Source of the DNA: Dermatemys mawii
Taxonomy: Eukaryota; Chordata; Testudines; Dermatemydidae
Length of the DNA stretch: 64,000 nucleotides
Assembly: GCA_007922305.1 (NCBI GenBank)
Contig: ML677343.1
Coordinates: 32,201,681 to 32,265,680, forward strand
Direction: 5' to 3'
Under the pieces are notes generated by a model. It worked only from the letters and a program-made list of their open reading frames with translations. It was not told the DNA's origin and ran no database searches. A program made the translations under genes and the position numbers. Each line of letters begins with the position of its first letter. Within the stretch, counting starts at the first letter, position 1. Positions 23,843 to 35,132 of the stretch are shown here, piece by piece.

Positions 23843-26800
23843 ATGGCTCAGCTCAGGGTGACCGATTTCTTCGCCCACAGTAAGAACCCCGCCAGGGATG
23901 GCCCGCTGGGCACTAAGCGGAGGAAGACCCAGCCCGTGGGAGGAGTGGCCGGCGAGAAGCGCCGGGCCGCCCGCTCCAAAACCCGGGCTAACGCCGCCCC
24001 GCGAACCCCACTGAGGATCCCCGGAGGGAGCGGCCAGGAGCCCCACGCGAGCCCGCGAGAAGCCAGCCCAGCAGCGACGCTGGTCAGACTGGAAAATGAC
24101 GATAGGGCGGCGGTGAGCGCTGCAGCCGGGCTGCCTCCCCTGAGCCCCCACCGGCAGCTGCTGCTGGCCTCCCCCCACACCCCAGCACACCCCGATCCCG
24201 GCTCCCCACAGCCCCCGGCGCGGACACCGACGGGCAGAAAGCGGTGTAGACGGGAATTGGATCCTGAACTGGAAACAGAGCGAAGTGCCGGACCCCCAGC
24301 TAGGCTTCCGCCCCAGGAGAAAAGCAAGAGAGCGGTCAGGAAGAAGCTAGTCCTCCCCGCAGACGAGGATCCGCAGGATGCAGGGCAGGTGGAGACAGTC
24401 ACGGTAGGTACCTTCCTGGATGCTCTTGACTAGCCGAGACCCCTGGACAGGGGCGGTTTGGGCCCCGCAGATCTGGGTTCCCTTTATAATGGGGCCCCTG
24501 GGGGCAGCACTAGGTCTGAGGCCTGGGACCTTCCATACCGCGTGCTTACCTCCTTGCCTGCTGCGGTGCGGCCTGTGCATCGGGCCCTCGCTGCTCCCCT
24601 GACCCGCCCCGGCGACAAAAATATCAGCAGGGAAACAGTTAACAGCGTGTCTCGTCACTTTGCTGTTGTGCTTCGTACTTCACACCCCACTGAAGCAATC
24701 AGGGCACCTCCCTGCGGGCAACAACCTGAGCAGTGAGTTTGTGATAAACCGAAATTGCTGGGCTCTTAGGGGTCCAGTTTACAGGAAGGAAGGCATCGTC
24801 CTCACACTGGTGTTAAGAACACTGGGAGTTCTAGTGTAGACGGGCTGCTGGTGTTCTGTGCAATCTGGAGATTAGATCTCCTTTGATAAGGACAGTGACT
24901 CAGTATTAACAGCCTGCAGCAGCTGGTGACCCATCTCTGCTAGGGTTTTGGATGTTGCAAAACTTGGTAGAGCCAAACTAGTGTAGACAACGTTTGGAAA
25001 ATGCTCCCAGGCCAAGGATGGGATCCCTAATCCCAGTCTGTAATAGCTGGTGCAGGGCTGATGATACAAAGTGTGTGTTTGGGGGGTGGGGGAGTCAAAG
25101 AACAAATGTCTGTTAGTTGCACTACGCTGACTTGGACACTAGTTCTAGTAACTTGCTGATGCGTAGCTCTAGGAAGGTTTATCTTCCACTGAGGCAGGGA
25201 GGCTCCTTGGTGAGTAACAGCCAGGCAGTGAAGGCAAAATGGTCTAAGAGAACAAATTCCTGTTGCAGGTTTCCAGCCCCTGCTCCAGTGCTGCCCTCAG
25301 ACCCCCAACCCCATCCTCCGTTGACAAGAATGTGAAGAACCTGGTGAATGTGACCCTCTCACCAGGTCCAGAGAGTGGGCTGCAGTCTGGCCTGGCTACG
25401 CTAGAGGGAAACAGCTGTCTTAAGCAGGTATGGAAAGAGCATGTGTTCTCTCCCTAAGACTGGGCAGGGGCACCACTGACTCAGCTCTGCTCTCACCCTC
25501 AGAAGTGCTTGATGGGGCAAACACTCCTCCACTCTTAGCTCTGCAGCAGCATCTAACTGCATGCTAACACCAAGGGGGGGTGTAACTGCTCCCTCTCCTC
25601 ACAAGCTGGGTCAGGGTAGAATTCCCGCAGAACCCTGTATGAAATCTCTTATCGCTAACCCACTTCTGTCGTCCTTGATCCCAGCACACACCTGCTGTGT
25701 TCAGCTAGTGTGCTGTGCCTAGAATGGCCCCCTGCATGTTAAATAAATGATTCTATAGGAGTATAAGTGACAGAACAACTGAGCGTTACTTGTAAACCCT
25801 CTTCCCATCCTCAAAGGCCTGTATCTGTTACCTTCCCACTCCCGTCCCAGGTTTCATCCAAGGAGCTGAAACACCGCCTACTGAGACTCCAGGAGCTGAC
25901 TCAGAAAGCCAGACTGCCAGCTTGCCCCTCTGAGACCTGCAGTGACTTAAAGAGCCGCCTGAAACAAGTGCAGGAGCTAGAATCAAAAATCCGCAACAGG
26001 AAGGCAGAGGAAGGGAAGGGATCTGGACTGCAACCATCCAAAGAGCCCTGTGAGCCAGTCGCGGAAGCCAGGTGAGAAGCCACCTTTGGGGATAGCTGGA
26101 ATCAGAACTTCACCTTTGGAGTGTGTTTAGCCTGGTGCTGAAACAAAGTCTGGGACAGCAGACCTGGGGTTCCAGTTAATTGCCATAGTCAGTGATGATA
26201 AAACTAATGCTGCTCTGAGTTTCCTGAAGGTCTAATTATCACCTACAAGGCAGAGGTAGAATGTAGCCCAAGACATTTGGGTGGCAAAATACTCAGCTCT
26301 CCAGTGGTCTCTCAAACACCCATGTTTCTGATTAATATCCAGGAGCTGGGGTTCAGCATAGAGGGGATCTTTATACTCCACGCCCAAACATCTCAGTTCC
26401 AGAAACAAGAGCCTGCTTGCCCAGTTCACACAAGTATGTGCGCCAGCACTAAATAGCTGAAAACAAGAGGCTACTTCTGAGAATGTCCACTCCTGGGCAC
26501 TAACATGGCATTGCGAGAGGGATCCCTGAGAGGGGACCTGCTGCCGCCTACGCTCTGGCCAGCAAAAGTAGGGGGAGGGGGCTTGTCTGTTGAAGCCAAG
26601 TGCGCCAGGGTGGGGGAAGACTTCAGCAGGATCAACAGAGGAAAGTACTACACCGGTGCTGTTCTGAACTTGGGATGAAACTCACATGTATCTTATTGCT
26701 ACTCGGATGGTTAAGAAAAGAGAGAATCTGCCTCTGGAATATGTAGCACAGCCTCTGAATTTGAGCTGGATATTTTTGGCTCATCTAATCCATCCCCATC

Positions 26801-29800
26801 CTGCCAACCCAGGATTGTTCCTTGGAGATTGCAGGGATTGGGGATTGTAAGAACATCAAAGTGCCATGTCAGCGCTGACTGGACAGAGATTTCTACCACA
26901 CCTGAAACTGGCAGGCTTTTCTACTGACCTCCTTTTTGAGTAGCAAACCAAGTGCCAGTCTGTTCACACACATGCTCATAGACATCTGGTGGTTAATCTC
27001 ACAGTGAAGCTACTTGCTGTGGGTCTAATTCCTGGTCACTTTTCCCTTCTATCAGTGAGAGGGCACCTGCCTATCAGCGATTCCACACTCTTGCTCAGGA
27101 TATCCCCCCAGGTCTCACACTGCCCTATAAATACAAGGTGCTGGCAGAGATGTTCCGCAGCATGGACACCATCGTGGGGATGCTCTTCAATCGCTCGGAG
27201 ACCGTAACCTTTGCCAAGGTCAAGCAGGGTGTCCAAGATATAATGCACAAGTAAGTTCCTCATCTGCAGAGAGCTACCCACTCTCAGGAGGAATTGCTAT
27301 AGAGTTGTAGCACTCAGAATTCAGCATTCACTGTAACTGTGCCAGCAGTGTAACAGCTGTGAACTTCTCCGGTCTTGTGCCTAGTACAAAGATGCACCAT
27401 GAGCATCTCAGGAGGTCAGGATTCAAGTGCCCTGGAAGGGCTTGTGTTTTCTTATGCAGACTTCCCAAGCCTTCAAAGAGGGACCTATAGAAGCATACAT
27501 GGAAGGGTTGCAGGGGAGGGGGTTTGCAGCTGATCTGGCTACCTGTGATACATTCTGGTTGTAACCTTTTCCTCTAAGGGCTTGTCTTCACTATGCGCAG
27601 CAGCAATCTGTCTTTTGGCGATCGATTTATCGTGTCTCATCAGGACGCGATAAATCAATCGCCAGCGCTGCCCCCGTCGACTCCGGAACTCCAGCTCGCC
27701 AAAAGGCGTAAGCTGGAGTCGATGGGGGAGCGCGCCCGCTGACTGCCGTGAGGATGGCAGGTAAGTCAGCTGTAGAGACGCCAACTTCAGCTACGTTATT
27801 AACGGAGCTGAAGTTGCATATCTACAGCCGATCCCCAGCCCTAGTGAAGACCAGCCCTCAATGAGGAAAGGCTCAGCAAGACTGAGGACTGTGGCATTGC
27901 TGGATGTGTCATGTGGGTGGAGGAGGAGTCTGATGCTGGCACAAGGGAAACTTAGCTAGAGCATGTGGAGTGACTCTCGCTCCTTACTGCTGGACCTGCA
28001 GCACCTCTTACAAACCTATTTCCCATCACAAGGGACCATCTCCACATTACAGAGAGCAGACCTGAGGCACAGACATTAAATGATTTGCCCAAGGCCACAG
28101 AGGAAGCTAATGTCAAGACTGGGATTAGACCTGGAGAGCCCTTGGCTCCTGGACCTGTACTCCAACTACTTCCCAGGATAGGATTTGCTCTTTAACTTGT
28201 AGCTCCTCTGTCCCTTGCTGTTGACTCCCATACATATTGTGGGCAGGGACTTTGACTGCTAGTACCCTATTGTCACATGGGAGTCTGATTCCTGGGGAGG
28301 GGAGGCACTACTCTGGTCTCCATCCGGGCTGCTGAGTTTAAGCACTTGTTGCTGATGCTCATTTGAGTCCCCGCTGTTCCCTAATGTCTGACTCTTCCTG
28401 CAATGCCCCAGGCAGTTTGGAGAGAGGAACGTGGGTCAGATCAAAGCCGTGTATCCCACGTCGTACAAATTCCGCCAGGAGAACAACATCCCAACCTTCA
28501 GCAGTTCCTTGAAGAAATCCAGCTACCAGCTCACCATGGAGCCAGTGTTGGGGGAAGGTATGTGCCGCAGCAGACTGTCCGCTTGGAGCCCGTGTGGAGG
28601 AGACCTTGCTGGCAGGCGGGCTCTAAGCTCTCCCAACAAGCACCACTGGGGATCGTATCAGAGAGTGGATGGTTGGGTCTCTGGAGACCTCCTTCCCCAA
28701 ACAAGTTGCCCGTGTCTGACGGAGCTGAGACTGCCTGGCTGGTTCCCTGAACGTGGGGCAGAATGGGAAGCCAGCTCTACCCTGTTCCAGCTGTGGGTCA
28801 GGCTTGGCAATAGATCTCCAAGTGTCTTTCCCAGGTGTTCCTTTGAAACTTGGCTCAGAACACACCCAGTTCTGGCTACAGTGGTGCTCTGCATTCATCC
28901 AGGTGGTCTGTTTATTTCACTGGGATGCAGCAGCAGAGCGGGGGCAGCTCTGAAGCAGTTGATCAAGTTCAGCATGACTAGCAAAGAAGGGGCTCCGGTA
29001 ACCTTGAGGGTGTGTTGCTTCATGCTCCAGTATGTACAGCTGCAGCGGTGCGATGGCCTGTGTCAGATCTGGGGTGCTGCACCCAGTCCTTCCCTGTAGC
29101 TTTCCCAGTTGCAGGGCCTGGAGCTAACGAAGGAACATCTCTTGTCTCTAGAGGAGAAGGTAGATGGCCGCCCGCACCTGTCAGCATCGCGCGTACTGGA
29201 ACGCAGGAGGGTATTCAGCAGGAAGTTGGTGAACATTGTCAAACAGCATCACAAGGTGAGTGGCTCAGGTTTTTTTTGGTATCATGGGGAGACCGGTACA
29301 GACCACAGGCCATGCAGACTGAGTGAATCTGCCATCTGTGCATGCAGCCATTGGTAACCTCACTACTGTTGGGGGGAGCTGTGTTCTCCTGTGCTTCCCG
29401 AAGCTAAGCAATCGCCTCCTTTAAATATCTCCAAATCAGAAGCTCCACATCATGCAATGGTGAGACCTGCTCTGTCTTGTCACCTGCTGGCTTTCACCTT
29501 AAGGGATCTGGGAGTCCCCAAGACGCTTTTGATATCTAGAGGCAGAGAGAAGAATCCACTTAACTCGAGGCCCAGGATCCAAAATAAAAGTACATGGCTG
29601 GACCACCAAACCGTTCATAGGGAGGGAGGAGAGGGAATCAAACAGTGAAACAAGGATCAGGATTCTCCTAACAAGAGAAACTTGTCCTGGAGTCTCCTGG
29701 CTCTGGTTTCTCCTAGACACATGGCACTAAACTGCTAAAAGCACAGCCCTGCACTGAGGTAACGGATCGAGCTCAAGGGTAACAAAACCAAACTCTTACT

Positions 29801-31792
29801 GGGTCTCTGGCTTGCAACATCTGACACGCAACTCTCTTCACTCCAGACATTCATGGCTTCCCTCAGCCCCCCAATGGTCATACCAGACGACAAGCTGACC
29901 CGATGGCACCCTCGCTTCAATGTAGACGAGGTGCCAGACATAACACCGGCTGAGCTGCCCCAGCCCCCTCAGGTGGACAAGCTGACCACGGCACAGGAGG
30001 TGTTGACCAAGGCCCGGAACATGATAACTCCAAAGGTAAGGGACAGAGATGCTCAGGCTGGAATACACAGCACCAATACTGGATGGTTGTGATGAACTTG
30101 TTACTCCCTCTCATATCTAGGTGATCACTGGTATTCCTGTGACCCAGTCACAGGAATACTCAAGCACCCCCTCCTCCCTAGGGAGGAAACCCCATCTTAG
30201 ACCCTTCCCTGCTATTGATCAAAGACCCTGAACTTTTAATCTGCAGTTGGGAACCATGCCCCTAGCTTCAAGCCTAGGCTCCCTGGATACACCATGCAGC
30301 TCCCACATGGGACCTTTGACTCTCCTTTGTGTCAACAGATGGAAAAGGCTCTTGCCAACCTGGCTCTAAGAACAGCTGAAACCAGCCCAGGAGAGCATGA
30401 AGCCCCCAAAGCAACGCCCACAGCCAACACTTCCAGTGCCCTGAAAGGGGTGTCCCAGGCCCTGCTAGAGAGGGTGAGTAACTTGGTTGGACTGCAGAGG
30501 GAGCGGCCCCGACAAGGGGGGTCTGGAGGGTGTCTGACCCGACCCCCACTAACTACTTTTCCCTTAGATCAGAGCAAAGGAGGCACAGAAACTGCGGGCT
30601 CTGATGACCCGGAACCCACAGCAGGAGGAGCGGCTGGTCACGATCTCACGGCTGCCAGAGATGGCACGCCTCCTGCGCAATGTCTTCGTGGCTGAGAAGA
30701 AGCAGGCGCTGACTATGGAGGTGGCATGTACGCGGATGCTCGACAGCTACCGTACCACAATGACCTCTGGTAATAGAGGGGGATTGGAGAGGGGTTTTTG
30801 CCTCTGGCATGTGAGGTTGTAAGATGTGAAGAGCCTACAGTGAGTTCTGAGTCACAAAATCCAACATCTCCTCCCACCCCAGGAGTGGAGGTATAGCTGA
30901 ATGCTAGTAAGCACTGAAGGGGTACCATAATACCCACTTATCTCTAGAGGTTGCTGTGGCTACCATATTAAACTATGTTTTTGGTAGCTGCAAAGCTCTC
31001 CTGGAGTTAGCCATAGTTGGCGGATCCCTACGCACAGAGCCTTTACTTTGTAACTTGTGCTCAGCTTGCTAGTCTTGATGGCTTCCTGGAACAGTGCTTG
31101 TCCTGTCAATGGAGCAAAAGTAAATGTTAGTTTCCCTTTGTGGTCTCCCCAGAACCTTCCTTGGTGGAAGCTATGGGCCTAGTCTTTCAGGCAGCTCTGT
31201 GCTCCCCCAAAACGCCTAGCTGCTGCACCCATCCTAAAGACTGGTTTGTCTGTCAATATAGAAGCTGACACTACTTCATCCGCTTGGTAATGGGAGTTCT
31301 GTAGCCTCACCCGCAGACATGAGACACTCTGGGGTAGTCTAACCTCCTAAAATAACTGCTATATCTGATGGGGAGAAGAATGAGAATGTTTGTATAGGGC
31401 TGCCCTGCCCTGCATTGCTTCCATTCCCATGTAACAGCCGGGCTCAGCACAGCTGTGCCATGGATGGCTAAGCCTGGAAGCAATGGCCGGGAAGAATTTC
31501 AGCATCATGGTTCGGTGATTTGGGTAGGGAGCAGAAGACAGAACTGCTGCCCATTGTGTAATACACTGGCTGACAGCTGGGAGAAGCTGTTTGAAACTGA
31601 CTTGCTGATCACGTCTGGTTCTCTGCAGGTGAAATGGAGAAACACCTACGCCTCTTCTCAGAGTTGCTGCCTGACTGGGTCGTCATCCATCCAATCAGGA
31701 AAGACACCTACATCAAGCTGGACAAGAGCATGGACCTTAATGTAATTACAGAGAGACTGACAAGGACAATTAAGGAGGAGGAGAAGCTCTGA
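23843..31792 (+). CDS. CDT1: CDT1, chromatin licensing and DNA replication factor 1 (10 coding exons)
   Basis: CDT1 loads the MCM2-7 helicase onto origins with ORC and CDC6 in G1 and is blocked by geminin. Coding exons: 23843-24403, 25269-25427, 25851-26071, 27056-27250, 28412-28557, 29152-29255, 29847-30035, 30339-30473, 30568-30769 and 31629-31792. All junctions are GT/AG, phases fit, and the sum is 2076 bases, or 691 residues plus a TGA stop. Residues 1-14 form a PIP-degron (Q3, V6, T7, D8, F9, F10, K14). A basic RKKLVL stretch at about 166-171 lies where human CDT1 has its cyclin-binding RxL motif. Residues about 243-292 hold two LKxRL-type helical repeats. The geminin-binding winged helix starts near residue 315 ([13 protein letters not shown]) and includes [12 protein letters not shown]. 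The C-terminal MCM-binding winged helix spans exons 8-10. The protein is longer than the human form (546 residues), mostly in the disordered N-terminal part. Regulation probably involves E2F, CRL4-Cdt2 and cyclin-CDK. Confidence 0.96.
23846..23884 (+). other. CDT1: PIP-degron in CDT1 N terminus
   Basis: The first 14 residues read [14 protein letters not shown]. This fits the PCNA-binding degron Q-x-x-(I/L/M/V)-T-D-F-F with a basic residue four places after the motif (K14). In known CDT1 proteins this motif recruits the CRL4-Cdt2 ubiquitin ligase on PCNA-loaded chromatin in S phase. Conservation is seen directly; function is from the family. Confidence 0.88.
24404..25268 (+). other. CDT1: CDT1 intron 1
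   Basis: The donor is GTAGGT after a complete codon, and the acceptor is TGTTGCAG. I see no repeat or RNA gene of note. An in-frame read-through from exon 1 would stop within 30 bases of the donor. Confidence 0.8.
26072..27055 (+). other. CDT1: CDT1 intron 3
   Basis: The donor is GTGAGA in phase 2 and the acceptor is CTTCTATCAG. No mobile element or RNA gene was recognised inside. Confidence 0.8.
27578..27857. mobile_element. MITE-like fold-back DNA transposon in CDT1 intron 4
   Basis: The ends are near-perfect inverted repeats: GGGCTTGTCTTCACTA at 27578 and TAGTGAAGACCAGCCC ending at 27857. They are flanked by TAA (27575-27577) and TCA (27858-27860), which suits the 3-bp TWA-type duplication of PIF/Harbinger elements. 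Internal hairpins are visible: GCGATCGATTTATCG pairs with CGATAAATCAATCGC, and CTTCAGCT with AGCTGAAG. It is 280 bp and noncoding. Its TIR type is familiar from turtle genomes. Superfamily assignment is inference. Confidence 0.75.
28030..28170 (-). repeat. MIR-like SINE remnant in CDT1 intron 4
   Basis: The words 'GACCTGAGGCACAGACATTA', 'AATGATTTGCCCAAGGCCAC', 'GACTGGGATTAGACCTGGAG' and 'CTGTACTCCAACTACTTCC' follow MIR order in reverse orientation. Diverged. Confidence 0.7.
30131..30159. repeat. Perfect 13-bp inverted repeat with 3-base loop
   Basis: GTATTCCTGTGAC at 30131-30143 is the exact inverse of GTCACAGGAATAC at 30147-30159, with CCA between them. It lies in CDT1 intron 7 (30036-30338). 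Nothing else marks it as an RNA gene. Confidence 0.85.
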
Positions 31793-31800
31793 TTCCTGGA

Positions 31801-31834
31801 GGGGGAGGGGGGGGGGGAGGGGGTGGGGGGTGGG
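31801..31834 (+). repeat. G-rich tract at the start of the CDT1 3' UTR
   Basis: Eight bases after the CDT1 stop codon there is a nearly pure G run broken by single A or T bases, with at least four blocks of three or more G. It could form a G-quadruplex in the mRNA. Homopolymer length may be unreliable in the assembly. Confidence 0.85.
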
Positions 31835-32139
31835 ACCTTGATCTTAGATGTGCCTCTAAATGTAGCACAGAGGGGGCCCTCTTAAGGCCTAGCAGAGAAC
31901 TCCCCTTGGGGCTGCTTATGACCACTGGTTTCTATGCATGGGAAACCAAGACGGGAGAACAGCTTCTTTGGCACAGTTCTGGGCAACTCTCCTGGCCGTC
32001 AACCAGGAGGGCTGATGTGCTATGTTCACTAGTGGATGCCCTCCACCAGTAGGAGGTTGCATTTGGCTTTCCTACCTAAATTGCTCCCTTTTTTTTCAAG
32101 CTCTGACAGCTTAGTTACTATAGGCAACTTTGAACAACA

Positions 32140-32145
32140 AATAAA
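32140..32145 (+). terminator. CDT1: Candidate CDT1 polyadenylation signal (AATAAA)
   Basis: An AATAAA hexamer occurs about 350 bases after the stop codon. A second candidate, ATTAAA, lies at 32484-32489 in an A/T-rich context. Either could end the transcript; the sequence alone does not decide. Confidence 0.5.
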
Positions 32146-32489
32146 ACTGCTCAGGGGCCACAGTGAGAGCAGGGGTGTTTGGCTGGCATGGCCTTAGCTA
32201 CACGAGCCAGACCCCCCTCTGAAAAATGTAATGTTTAATTGCCTTGAATGTGTTTCCAATATGACAACTTGCATCCATTTCTTCCATTAGCTGAAGGTGC
32301 TGTGGGGGTGGATGGAATCATCTGCCCTGTCTAGTAAGCAAGAAACAAGAAAAATGGAATTTCCTTTGGAAAAAAAAAATCCCCAGGGCTCTTTTTAATC
32401 TGTTCTGTTTAGAGAGAGTGAGTGCATCTGAGTGCTCCAATTCTGACGAGTTCAGTTCTATGTACGTGTTGAAATGTGTTGGTATTAAA

Positions 32490-35120
32490 CTTTTAAATGA
32501 TTGGCAGTAGCCGTGCTCCCTGCTTTAAAGAAAGCTCTTGCCTTAAACAGTGGCCAGCTTGAGGCTCCCTTAACTCCTGCTGTAGGTTCTGAGGCATCTC
32601 TGCAGCAGAACTTTGTGAATTACCAGTAGGGGGAAGGGTTGGGTTGTCAGCCAGTTCATGCAAAGAAATGACTTGGAAAAAATGAGCAGGGGTTTGCAGA
32701 GAAATGACTGCAGCTTTTGTACATCCAGGCCTGGCTAAGAGCAAAGTTTAGGATGTGAAGGTTGGTTAGGCCTTTAAGGGAAGGGAACTGCTGTCAGCTT
32801 TTGCAACTGCAGCATACTCTTATTAGCCCACATGAGGGGGTACAGAGCATTCTTAACAGGTGCAAGTACCACTTTAAACATCAAGCTCCTGTTGATAGAA
32901 TCCTGTTCTGGATGGTCGCAGGGTGGACCCTAAACCCCTCCGCTTGCACATCAATGAGGTGGCATCCAGATCTGTGCTAGCCAGGGCTTTGTCAGCTCAA
33001 CAGGCCTCAGGATATACATATACTGCATGGGGGAGTGACCTCAGAGGTGCAGGAAAGAACAAGTCTTCCTTGCCTCAAGTATTGGGACATGAACATCAGT
33101 CACTGCTCATTTATACCAGAAGCACAAACAGGAAGCAACTCTGTCCTTTACCACTTTACACTGGGTAAACTACAGTTTTTAGGAGCAGATTCAGAAGAGT
33201 GCCTATTAACCCCCAAATCAACTGCCACAGACAAACTGGTAGTGTACTTGCAGGAGCTAGCACAGTGCTGACACAAAAGAAGCTGCTGTGTAACAGAACA
33301 AAAGCCAACTTTGGTGCACACACCTCTGGGATCTTAAGCAAATCCCTTGCCCACCACTGCCACCTGATGGAGTTTTAAGGAAAACACCTAACATCCTAAC
33401 TCAGGCCTGCACAACTCAGAAAGCAGCGAGGGCCATATTACTGCAAAAAAAACCCAGCTGTGGGCCGAAAAGCCTTGCTCTTGCCCCACCCCCATCCGCT
33501 TCACCCTACCCCACCACTTGGCTTGCCCCACCCCTACTCATCCCCCCCGGGCTGCACAGTGAGCCTGTGCAGGCTGCATGCGGCCCCCAGGCTGCATGGT
33601 GTGCAAGCCTGTCCTAACTCAAGTCACAGGATCAGATGAAAATCTTAATTGTCACAAGTTTATAATTCCCAGGTGCAAGAAAAAAAAGCTGAAAACTTGA
33701 CCTCTAAAGGCAAATAAAGATCATGCTTTTTGACCATGTGGGTGTTAGCAATGTTGCTTCTATCAAAATAGAGAGACTCAAACTCTCCTCCCATGTTCTG
33801 TGCTAAAAACCTGAAACAAAAAGCTTTCACCTATCCTTATAAAAGACAGGCACCATTTCACTGCAAAGAGACTTTTCTTTATAGGGCGATACCTAAAAAG
33901 GAGTTATTACTGTAAAATCCTAATGAAGAGAAGGCACTAGTTTTTACCTTGATGTACTAGGTCAAGGGGGAAGAGACTGGGCTGGCCACAACTAGCTACA
34001 TTAGGACTACATACCATTAAGATTTTACAATCAAGACAGGCAATTCAAGTTAGCAATCTCAGTATAAAAAACTTGCTCTGAAGCCAGAGAGAAGGTACAG
34101 GCCAAGCCTTGCCTAATGTCATGGTTTCTGGCACTGCCTGGGTCCAGCACCATGCTTTGGCAGTCACAGAACATAATTGTGACAGTGCTGCCACTGCTTT
34201 CCATAGGTCTTTGGGGTGGAACTTAATTTCCCTACTTCAGAGCAAATTTCCTGCCTTTAGTGCCAAGTACACAGGAAAGATACTGATTCTTACACAAGCT
34301 GGCTGTAAAAGTTAAATATCTGGAGGCTTCCCAAAGAATTGTAATGTCCTATTTGGGGACTCTTAGCACTACCTGGTTCTGAAATTATCCCCAGTACTCC
34401 TATAAAGCTAGGGAACTACAAGTGCTTGTCTACACAGCTGGTAAGCAAGTAGGCCTGAGAGATTGTAAAGGACAGTAGGTCTGTAACTAGAATGAGGCTC
34501 ATACTACTCAAACCCCACCCTTCAGAGCTAAACATAACTCAGGCTGTAGATAAGTTGTATGGTTTCAGCAGTGTCACCCCCCAGGTGGTTTTATCCAGGG
34601 GAGGGGAGAATATACAAAAACAAAAGCAGCCTACAATGAAGCAAATGCCCAAACCCACTCTACAGTTCCTACTCCTTAACCCCATGCCACGCTTGAGCTG
34701 TTCTCCATGTATAAGGTGCACTTTCACAAACCTGTGGGGAAGCAAGTTTCCTTGCCCTGTGCCTCAAGGCACTGAATAAGTAACTGCCTTACTTAATATC
34801 TAATCCTGCAAGGTAAAGAATTACAGTTCTAAGAGGGTGAGATTAGCAAATCCCAAAGCTGGCTTCCCTAGCATCTTCCAGTGAGAGCTCAAAGGGCAAG
34901 GCTTGGGGAGAATTCAATAAGACCAGATATGAGGAAGATATCTTAAAGGTTCAGTTTGGCATGTAAAGCAATTGGACTGGCCTAACTGCCAACCCTTTTG
35001 AATTTCACTGACGTGACAAGATGGCTTTTTTCACTGCATGTTGGTTTCTTGAAGAGAAATGGCCATAGAAAGACACACCAACTTCATCCTGCTACCAGAA
35101 TAGTTTTGAGAATTAAAAGG
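32490..35120. other. Intergenic region between convergent CDT1 and APRT
   Basis: CDT1 (plus) and APRT (minus) converge here. Apart from the hAT MITE at 33402-33611 I see no gene. Small open frames lack codon structure or recognisable similarity. Confidence 0.6.
33402..33611. mobile_element. hAT-type MITE with perfect 8-bp TSD (copy 1)
   Basis: The 210-bp element starts CAGGCCTGCACAAC and ends with the inverse GTGTGCAAGCCTG, and it is flanked by the exact 8-bp repeat TCCTAACT at 33394-33401 and 33612-33619. Eight-base duplications and a CAGG...CCTG end are hallmarks of hAT transposons. A second copy in the opposite orientation lies at 60241-60442. The interior is C-rich and noncoding. Confidence 0.88.
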
Positions 35121-35126
35121 TCAATA

Positions 35127-35132
35127 TTTATT
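35127..35132 (-). terminator. APRT: Candidate APRT polyadenylation signal (AATAAA on minus strand)
   Basis: TTTATT on the plus strand reads AATAAA on the minus strand, about 1.24 kb past the APRT stop codon. It is a reasonable candidate for the 3' end but not proven by sequence. Confidence 0.35.

Noticed and set aside
31455..31745. Separate 96-residue open frame around CDT1 exon 10
   Set aside because: It is an out-of-frame shadow of the last CDT1 exon and its upstream intron.
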